A model generated the notes under the pieces. The model saw only the letters and a list, made by a program, of their open reading frames with translations, was not told the origin of the DNA and searched no databases. A DNA stretch of 64,000 nt from Novilysobacter antarcticus (GTDB lineage: Bacteria; Pseudomonadota; Gammaproteobacteria; Xanthomonadales; Xanthomonadaceae): the NCBI RefSeq assembly GCF_019802285.1, contig NZ_JAIEUJ010000001.1:682001-746000 (forward strand), written 5' to 3'. Of the stretch, positions 57,716 through 64,000 are shown one piece after another; position 1 is the stretch's first letter, and each line of letters begins with the position of its first letter. The position numbers were made by a program, and so were the translations under genes.

Positions 57716-60130
57716 TTACACCTTCGGTGGATCGCTTTCGCGCTCCGGATGACGGTGCCGCGCCACGGCGTCGATAAACGCCTTGAGGGTCGCATCCAGG
57801 TTCTGTTCGTCGCTCGCCAGCACTCCTGGGTCAGCCTTTCCGTCGTCAAGTTTGGTCGGAATGCCTGCGTCCTTGAGCAACGAATGCGACCCTCCCAGTG
57901 CGAGGATCGCCTTACCGTGCCGGTACTGATCCTTGATGAACTCCGCGGTGTGTCCGTCGCGGCCCAGCGCGGCAATGGCTTCGTCGCCCGGTGGCAACAC
58001 CACGGCATCAAACAGCACCGAGGGCTCGTTCTCCATCGACGCGTCGGCGTCCAGTCGATCGCCAGTTGCCGTCTTGACCGGGCCGATGCGGCTGCCAACG
58101 AGGCGCGGCACCGCACCTGCGGCCAGCAATGCCGCCTGCACCTTGGCGACGGAATCGCCGTCGACGCCGGCCGCCACCAGCAACGCGATCTTGCGCGTCC
58201 TGATGCCACCATCGCCAGGCCTCGCCAACAATGACAATGCCGGCGAACGTTTCACCTCGGGCGTCGGTGGATTGGCGATGGCACGCGGCATTGGCGCAGG
58301 CAGTTCCATGCCAAGACCCTGCGCGACCTGCTTCGCGAGCGATTCCGATACGTTTCGCAGCATCGACAACATCCGCTCGCGGATCGCCGGCACCGTGCAC
58401 TTGCTGAGTTCGAAGCGAAATGCGGCCACGATGTGCGCCTGCTCCGGCGCGGACTGGCTTTCATAGAACAGCGTCGCCTGGTTGAAGTGCTCGGCGAACT
58501 TTTCCGGCTTGCCGCGCACCTCGTCGGCGTGCCCCGGTTCGGGGAATGGCACGAACCCGGTGGCGCCGGTCTGGAACGGGCAGCCACCAGCCAGACTGTT
58601 GGGCTCGTAGGACACCGACCCGCGGTGGATCGCCTGACGATGCATGCCGTCGCGCTGGTTGTTCTGCACCGGTGCGATTGGAGCGTTGATTGGAATCTCG
58701 TGGAAGTTCGGTCCACCCAGCCGACTGAGCTGGGTGTCGATGTAGGAGTGGATGCGCCCGGCCAGCAACGGATCATTGGTGAAGTCGATGCCTGGAACCA
58801 CGTGTGCGCTGCAGAACGCGACCTGCTCGGTCTCCGCGAAAAAATTGTCCGGATTCCGGTTCAGCGTCATGCGGCCGATCGGCTTCACCGGCACCAGTTC
58901 CTCGGGCACGATCTTGGTCGAGTCGAGCACGTCAAAGCTGAATTTCTCCGCGTCCTCCTCGCTGAATATCTGCACGCCCAGCTCCCACGACGGGTACTCC
59001 CCCGCCTCAATGGCGTCCCACAGGTCCCGGCGGTTGAAGTCCGGGTCCGCGCCGCCAATCTTGACGGCCTCGTCCCAGACCAGCGAATGGGTTCCAAGGA
59101 TCGGATTCCAGTGGAACTTGACGAACACCGACTCCCCCGCCGCGTTGACGAACCGGAAGGTGTGCACGCCAAAGCCCTGCATCATGCGGAAGCTGCGGGG
59201 AATCGCCCGGTCCGACATCAGCCACATGATGGTGTGGATCGACTCGGGCATCAGGCCGATGAAGTCCCAGAACGTGTTGTGGGCGGACGCCGCCTGCGGC
59301 AATGCATGGTGTGGTTCCGGCTTGACCGCGTGCACCAGGTCCGGGAATTTCATCGCGTCCTGGATGAAGAAAACCGGCATGTTGTTGCCCACCAGATCCC
59401 AGTTGCCCTCGTCGGTGTAGAACTTCACTGCAAACCCGCGCACGTCGCGTGGTGTGTCCTTGGAACCACGCTCACCGGCGACCGTCGAGAAGCGGACGAA
59501 CACCGGCGTGACTTTGCCGGCCTCCTGGAACGGCGCCGCGCGGGTGATGTCGGTCAGCGGCTCGTAGCATTCGAAGATTCCGTGGGCACCCGATCCGCGC
59601 GCATGCACGACGCGCTCCGGAATTCGTTCGTGGTCGAAGTGGGTGAGCTTTTCGCGCAGGATGAAGTCCTTCAGCAGCGCCGGGCCGCGCACTCCCGACT
59701 TCAGCGAGTCTTGGTTGTTGGCCACCCCTACTCCCTGATTGGTGGTCATGGGCTGCCCGGTTGCGTCCACGCGGACCCGATCCAGCGGATCAACGGTGGG
59801 ATTTCGGCCGGCCGTCGCCGGTCGCCCGGTTTTATCCGAGCTATTCCCCTCCGCCAGCGTGCTGGCTCCGACCAGACCGGATGCGGGATCGTGGTGCGCC
59901 CCCTCAGTCGCCTTCCGGGCGTTGTCCTGGCCGTATTCAGCTGCTTTGGTCGGGTTGTACGGCATCGCCGCAACCGTGGCGTTGACATCGGCCGCCTGTT
60001 TTGCCGGGGCGTCATCGACGTCCGATCGTGGCGCCGATGCCGGCCCGCTGTCTGAGGTTCGCGCGGCCGCCTTCGCGCCTGCCCCGCTCTTCTTGCTGCC
60101 GTTGGACGGGGGGCGTTTTGAGGTGGGCAT
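57716..60130 (-). CDS. katE: Large-subunit catalase HPII
   Basis: Haem catalase of 804 residues that removes hydrogen peroxide, typically in stationary phase. The core has [17 protein letters not shown] with the catalytic His (about 175), the Asn region [18 protein letters not shown] (about 245) and the proximal Tyr in [18 protein letters not shown] (about 460). A flavodoxin/GATase-like C-terminal domain of about 150 residues follows ([16 protein letters not shown]), marking the large-subunit class. An unusually long Ser/Pro/Ala-rich N-terminus (about 1-100) is low complexity. It is the first core gene to the right of the island. Confidence 0.96.
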   Translation of the reverse strand: MPTSKRPPSNGSKKSGAGAKAAARTSDSGPASAPRSDVDDAPAKQAADVNATVAAMPYNPTKAAEYGQDNARKATEGAHHDPASGLVGASTLAEGNSSDKTGRPATAGRNPTVDPLDRVRVDATGQPMTTNQGVGVANNQDSLKSGVRGPALLKDFILREKLTHFDHERIPERVVHARGSGAHGIFECYEPLTDITRAAPFQEAGKVTPVFVRFSTVAGERGSKDTPRDVRGFAVKFYTDEGNWDLVGNNMPVFFIQDAMKFPDLVHAVKPEPHHALPQAASAHNTFWDFIGLMPESIHTIMWLMSDRAIPRSFRMMQGFGVHTFRFVNAAGESVFVKFHWNPILGTHSLVWDEAVKIGGADPDFNRRDLWDAIEAGEYPSWELGVQIFSEEDAEKFSFDVLDSTKIVPEELVPVKPIGRMTLNRNPDNFFAETEQVAFCSAHVVPGIDFTNDPLLAGRIHSYIDTQLSRLGGPNFHEIPINAPIAPVQNNQRDGMHRQAIHRGSVSYEPNSLAGGCPFQTGATGFVPFPEPGHADEVRGKPEKFAEHFNQATLFYESQSAPEQAHIVAAFRFELSKCTVPAIRERMLSMLRNVSESLAKQVAQGLGMELPAPMPRAIANPPTPEVKRSPALSLLARPGDGGIRTRKIALLVAAGVDGDSVAKVQAALLAAGAVPRLVGSRIGPVKTATGDRLDADASMENEPSVLFDAVVLPPGDEAIAALGRDGHTAEFIKDQYRHGKAILALGGSHSLLKDAGIPTKLDDGKADPGVLASDEQNLDATLKAFIDAVARHRHPERESDPPKV

Positions 60131-60240
60131 GAGGCTCTCTCAGGCGTGGACTGGAATGGGCAACTTACGGCGCGGGAAGTGAAACGGGCATCAATTGCAG
60201 CGACGGCGAAACAAGGTTACGTGCCGCTCCCGCGCGGCTT

Positions 60241-62721
60241 TCAGCCTGCCGACCACCGCGAAAGGTCCTGCTTGATGGTGTCGATCCCTTCCCAGGGATC
60301 CTTGCGCCGGCGGGCAAGGTGCTTGGGCACCGTGCGCAAATCGAACTGGTTGCCTGCGGTAACCCGGCTCAGCTGTGCCCACGTGAGTGGCATCGCGACT
60401 GGTGCGCCTTCCCGGGCGCGCAGTGAGTAGCTCGCCACTGCCGTGGCGCCGCGGCTGTTTCGCAGATAGTCGATAAAGATCTTTCCCGGGCGCAATTTCA
60501 GCGTCGACACCGCGATGAAACGCTCAGGCTCGGACTCGGCCAGTGCGTCGGCAAAGCCGTGCGCGAACGTCTTCACCAAATCCCACTCGCAACCCGGATT
60601 CAGCGGCACGACCACGTGCAACCCCTTGCCGCCGGTGGTCCGCAGGAAGCTGGTCAGGCCGGCCTTCTGCAAGAGCTTGCGGACGTCGCGGGCCGCCTTC
60701 TTGACGTCGTCGAAGGGAACGCCCGGCCCCGGATCGAGGTCGAAGATGACCCGGTTGGCCCGGTCGGGCTTTTCGGCAAAGGAGCCCCAAGGATGGAATT
60801 CCAGCGCGTTGAACTGGACCAGCTCCATCAGCCCTTGGGCGTCCCTCACCACCAGATAGCTGGCGTTGTTGCCCGACTCCTCGGTCAGGCGCACCAGGTC
60901 CACGCGTTCCAGGCCCGGGGTGTGGTGCTTCTGGAAAAAGCAGCCCTTGCCGGTACCCGACGGACAGCGGATCACGGACAGCGGGCGGTCGACGACCTCT
61001 GGCAACAGGTACTCCATGACCTTCTCGTAGTATTCGGCGACGTCCCCTTTGGTGATGCCGGTCTCGGGGTACATCACCTTGTCGGGGCTGCTGATCGTGA
61101 CGGGCTCAGCATTCTTGTCCGCAGTCTTTTCGTTGTTCACCAGGTCACCGGGATCCTTGTCCAGTCGAATGGTCTTGAGGGAGGGCTGACGCAACAGTCC
61201 CTGACTGCTGATGCCGCGGATAAACACCTCGGCGACAAACAAGGGCGAGAACCAGGTCGCTGCGCGTAACGGCACCTGCTGGCTTGAAGGGATCGGCACG
61301 GTGGGCGTCGCGCCTCCCGCCTGGCCGATATGCGCACTGATTTCTTCCAGCTGACGATCGCTGAAGCCGCTGTCTACCCGGCCAGCGTACGACCAGCCCC
61401 CTGCCCCGTCGGGCCGCGCAAGCAACAAGGCTCCGAACCCCTTGCGCGCGCCTTTCGCCGGCAGCGTCCCCACCACGGCGAATTCCTCGCTCGCCACGTG
61501 TTTCGTCTTGCGCCAGTCCTCGCCGCGACCGGCGCGATATGCCTTATCGGCTCGCTTGGAAATGATTCCCTCGAAATCCTGCTCCCCCGCCAACTCGAAC
61601 GCGGCACCGCCATCGACCGGAACGTGCGAGCTATAGGCAAGATGCGCCGGCGCATTCGCCAACAGTTTCTCCAACAGCTGCTTGCGCTCGACCAGCGGCG
61701 ACCGGTCGATGGCGACACCATCAAGATGGAGCAGATCAAATAGCACGTAGCTGAGCACCCCCTGCTGCTCGCCGGACAGGGTCGCCTGCAGCAGATTGAA
61801 GTCTTTTTGCGTGCCGCTTCCGGCAATCAGCTCGCCATCCAGAGCAGCATTTTTCAAGCCTAGCGCTGCGAGTGCTGCGGCGATCTCCGGGACCCTTTGT
61901 GTCCATTCCAAGCCATTGCGCGACCACAGCCGCACGTCTCCGCCGACGATCGTCGTCACCAGCCGGTAGCCGTCCCACTTCACCTCATGCAGCCAGTGCT
62001 CGCCATTGGGCGGCGTCTGGTCAAGCTTGGCCAGCTGCGGCTCGAACGTGCGACCCGACAGTTCTGCCTTCTTCGCGCCCGTCAGCTTGGCTGCGGTCGC
62101 GGCCCAGTTCCTTTTTGCGGCGCGCGGCACCGGCGGCGCCTTCAGCCCCTTCTTCCCGGACTTGCCGGCGCCGGCGCGCTTGATGTCTGCGGCCGGCGCG
62201 GGGGTCACGCCGCCGAGCAGGTCATCGGCTTCCAATTCGGAGGCGAACTCGTCGTCGTCCTTGAACAGGAGCCACTGCGGCTGTTTGGCCGATTTTCCGG
62301 AGCGCACCAGATGCCAGCCGCCCTTGAGCTTTTCACCGAACAGCTGAAACCGGAGATGGCCCTTGGCCAGCTGTGCTTCGGCGTTGTGGGCGGTGCTCCA
62401 GACCCCATGGTCGAACTGCGCTACGTGCCCGCCGCCGTACTGCCCCTTGGGAATGTCGCCTTCGAAGCTGGCGTAATCGACCGGGTGGTCCTCGACTTCC
62501 ACTGCCATGCGCTTGACCGTGGGATCGAAGCTGGGACCTTTGGGAACCGCCCAGGATTTCAGCGCGTCACCGACCTGCAGGCGAAAATCGTAGTGGCGGC
62601 GCGAGGCGTGGTGCAGCTGGACAACGAAGATCGCCCGCTCACCGGAGATCAAAGGCTTGCCGGGCTCGGGTTCGCTGGTCTTGGTGAACTGCCGCTTCCT
62701 GCGGTACTCGGTAAGACTCAT
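60241..62721 (-). CDS. ligD: Multifunctional DNA ligase D (PE-ligase-polymerase)
   Basis: An 826-residue enzyme of bacterial non-homologous end joining. Domain order is phosphoesterase (about 10-160; VQLHHASRRHYDFRLQ with metal-binding His), ligase (about 220-500; adenylated Lys in EVKWDGYR, then LWSRNGLEWTQ) and polymerase/primase (about 530-820; DLDPGPGVPFDDVKKAA and TTGGKGLHVVVPL). This is the order seen in Pseudomonas LigD. The start at 62721 gives the usual N-terminus MSLTEYRRKRQFTKT. Its partner Ku is not in the window. It lies 110 bases upstream of katE on the same strand. Confidence 0.95.
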   Translation of the reverse strand: MSLTEYRRKRQFTKTSEPEPGKPLISGERAIFVVQLHHASRRHYDFRLQVGDALKSWAVPKGPSFDPTVKRMAVEVEDHPVDYASFEGDIPKGQYGGGHVAQFDHGVWSTAHNAEAQLAKGHLRFQLFGEKLKGGWHLVRSGKSAKQPQWLLFKDDDEFASELEADDLLGGVTPAPAADIKRAGAGKSGKKGLKAPPVPRAAKRNWAATAAKLTGAKKAELSGRTFEPQLAKLDQTPPNGEHWLHEVKWDGYRLVTTIVGGDVRLWSRNGLEWTQRVPEIAAALAALGLKNAALDGELIAGSGTQKDFNLLQATLSGEQQGVLSYVLFDLLHLDGVAIDRSPLVERKQLLEKLLANAPAHLAYSSHVPVDGGAAFELAGEQDFEGIISKRADKAYRAGRGEDWRKTKHVASEEFAVVGTLPAKGARKGFGALLLARPDGAGGWSYAGRVDSGFSDRQLEEISAHIGQAGGATPTVPIPSSQQVPLRAATWFSPLFVAEVFIRGISSQGLLRQPSLKTIRLDKDPGDLVNNEKTADKNAEPVTISSPDKVMYPETGITKGDVAEYYEKVMEYLLPEVVDRPLSVIRCPSGTGKGCFFQKHHTPGLERVDLVRLTEESGNNASYLVVRDAQGLMELVQFNALEFHPWGSFAEKPDRANRVIFDLDPGPGVPFDDVKKAARDVRKLLQKAGLTSFLRTTGGKGLHVVVPLNPGCEWDLVKTFAHGFADALAESEPERFIAVSTLKLRPGKIFIDYLRNSRGATAVASYSLRAREGAPVAMPLTWAQLSRVTAGNQFDLRTVPKHLARRRKDPWEGIDTIKQDLSRWSAG

Positions 62722-62851
62722 GGGCGCTCGGTTCCGGGATGCGCTTGGTCCGCCAGTTTTGCCGGGATATTGGAGGTTGCTCCAACCATGGCTCGGGGGG
62801 CGCATATGCAACGTGATGCGCGAGACCGGTCCGACGTGCGTGAACCTCGCT

Positions 62852-63481
62852 TCAGTCCGTAATGCGGACCAGCTTGATCAGACGGGGATCATCGGCGAAA
62901 TCCAGCAACATCGAGCGCACGCGCTCCTGCCAGCCTTCGGCAAACGCGCGCTTTTGTGCTTCGCTGGCGACACCCTGCATGATCGCGATCAGCAAGCCTC
63001 GCTGGTTCGGGTCGCCGGGCACCGGAGAGGTGTCCAGTTCGGCTGATACCGCGTCACCGGTATCGCGGCGCCGGAACGTCACTGCCCCTGACGTGGGTTG
63101 CTCAGCGAAGCTCAGCAGGCCGTTGCGCGCATAGCGTCCGCCGATGCCCTTGAAGCCGTTCTCGGCCGCCGCGCCGGTGAGCAGCGTCAACACTTGGGCC
63201 GTGACCCCGGTGGTGCCGTGGCTGGCTGGCGCTGGCATCGCCACCTCGATCTGCCCGCGCTCGGCCCGACCGTCCGGATATAACGCCTGCATCGCGGCAC
63301 GCCCCATGAGAAAGGAGCCGGCCACCGTCGGACAGGAGTGCCCGGAGAACCGCACTGCGTCAGCGTAGACATAGTCAAAACATCCGTCGCTCGGGGCGCC
63401 CAGCAGCTGGGCGAGCGGATCGAAGGCTTTCACAACGGGAGCCTGCTCAAAAAAGGCTGGAAAGATCACGTCGCGCTCCAA
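62852..63481 (-). CDS. FmdE-like domain protein
   Basis: A 209-residue protein whose first half resembles the FmdE/Tras family, named after a subunit associated with formylmethanofuran dehydrogenase. The typical feature is a His-Cys pair after a small helix, here RFSGHSCPTVAGSFLMGRAAM (about 46-66). IEVAMPAPASHGTTGVTAQVL and GFKGIGGRYARNGLL follow. Such proteins bind zinc; the function in bacteria is unknown. It stands upstream of ligD on the same strand, with a gap of 130 bases. Confidence 0.6.
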   Translation of the reverse strand: MERDVIFPAFFEQAPVVKAFDPLAQLLGAPSDGCFDYVYADAVRFSGHSCPTVAGSFLMGRAAMQALYPDGRAERGQIEVAMPAPASHGTTGVTAQVLTLLTGAAAENGFKGIGGRYARNGLLSFAEQPTSGAVTFRRRDTGDAVSAELDTSPVPGDPNQRGLLIAIMQGVASEAQKRAFAEGWQERVRSMLLDFADDPRLIKLVRITD

Positions 63482-63602
63482 GGAATGGTTGTCACTACGC
63501 TACCCATCCATGCCTTTTTGCCCCGTGATGCAGGTCAAGCACGCGCGTGTGGCGTCCCGGCGGGGAGGTGACGGCGAGACGAACCCGGGGCAGTCGGCCA
63601 CT

Positions 63603-64000
63603 TCAATGAGGGCCTTTTTGGGGAGGCTGGCGTCGCCGCGGCAATCCAATCCACCGCGGCACGTGCTGGCGGTACTCCGCGAACGCGGACCCGAAGCGCG
63701 CCGCAAGGTGCCGCTCTTCGCGCTTGATGGCGAGTTGGTTCACCAATACCGCTGCGACCAGCGCAGTGACCAGCAGCCACGGCCAGCCCAACGCGAGCGC
63801 GGCCCCTAGCAACAGCAACGTGTTGCCAAGATAGATCGGGTTACGTGACACGGCAAAAACCCCGCCGCTCACCAGCCGCCCGGCAGCGCGGTGGGGCAGG
63901 ATATTCGTCCGCGCGCGGTGCATCGTGAGCATGGCCGCCAGATCGAATCCCACCCCTGCACACGCAAGGACGACGCCCACCACCTTGAACCATGCCCCTG
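63603..64000 (-). CDS. Isoprenylcysteine carboxyl methyltransferase family protein (5' end outside window)
   Basis: The C-terminal about 132 residues of an integral membrane methyltransferase-like protein. The open frame continues through the window edge (AWFKVVGVVLACAG), so the start lies beyond position 64000. Family motifs are NILPHRAAGRLVSGGVFAVSRNPIYLGNTLLLLG and the ending REERHLAARFGSAFAEYRQHVPRWI, which matches the E/D-x-x-L...F...Y..Y..V.R pattern of bacterial PEMT/ICMT proteins. Hydrophobic segments precede and separate them. The substrate is unknown. Confidence 0.85.
   Translation of the reverse strand, partial: GAWFKVVGVVLACAGVGFDLAAMLTMHRARTNILPHRAAGRLVSGGVFAVSRNPIYLGNTLLLLGAALALGWPWLLVTALVAAVLVNQLAIKREERHLAARFGSAFAEYRQHVPRWIGLPRRRQPPQKGPH

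Overview
The window looks like a chromosomal segment of a high-GC gammaproteobacterium of the Xanthomonadales (Lysobacteraceae; Lysobacter, Luteimonas or a close relative). The support is gene order and protein similarity recalled from the family, not a database search. An RpfB-like acyl-CoA ligase starts the window, acnA and acnB follow, and two conserved gammaproteobacterial blocks are present: nudJ-mnmA-hflD and clpS-clpA-infA-aat-trxB-ftsK-lolA-rarA.

Layout. 1-1160 is a ligase cut by the window edge. 1284-13862 is a peptide and cell-wall scavenging locus. Its leftward arm encodes a secreted NlpC/P60 peptidase, a dipeptide epimerase, an RpiR-type regulator and an unusual DAACS transporter. 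Its rightward arm encodes a secreted transglutaminase-fold protein, an Oar-like TonB-dependent receptor and two exported serine hydrolases. 13982-20295 holds acnA and acnB with a VapBC-type toxin-antitoxin pair between them. 20388-34617 is housekeeping: tRNA thiolation, Nudix hydrolase, ClpS/ClpA, IF-1, Aat, thioredoxin reductase, FtsK, LolA, RarA and an alkyladenine glycosylase. 34743-36853 is a small operon of an Fe-S scaffold-like protein, an SQR-like flavoprotein and a DUF1641 protein.

About 37.2-57.6 kb is a horizontally acquired defence island, visibly more AT-rich in places. It carries a GNAT acetyltransferase, a PD-(D/E)xK-like small protein, a Lit-like (peptidase U49) phage-exclusion protease, a Gabija-like pair (OLD ATPase/TOPRIM nuclease plus UvrD-like helicase), a type I restriction-modification operon with a small XRE regulator, and a module of three tyrosine recombinases plus a small helper gene. 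The island contains decayed genes: a frameshifted ribbon-helix-helix gene, and two independently broken copies of a ~100-residue gene, one of which lies directly behind hsdR. Next to the recombinase module, at 57617-57644, is a site closely resembling the XerCD recombination site dif.

After the island come katE (large catalase HPII), ligD (PE-ligase-polymerase NHEJ ligase), an FmdE-like protein and an isoprenylcysteine methyltransferase-like membrane protein cut by the right edge. No tRNA, rRNA or CRISPR array was seen.
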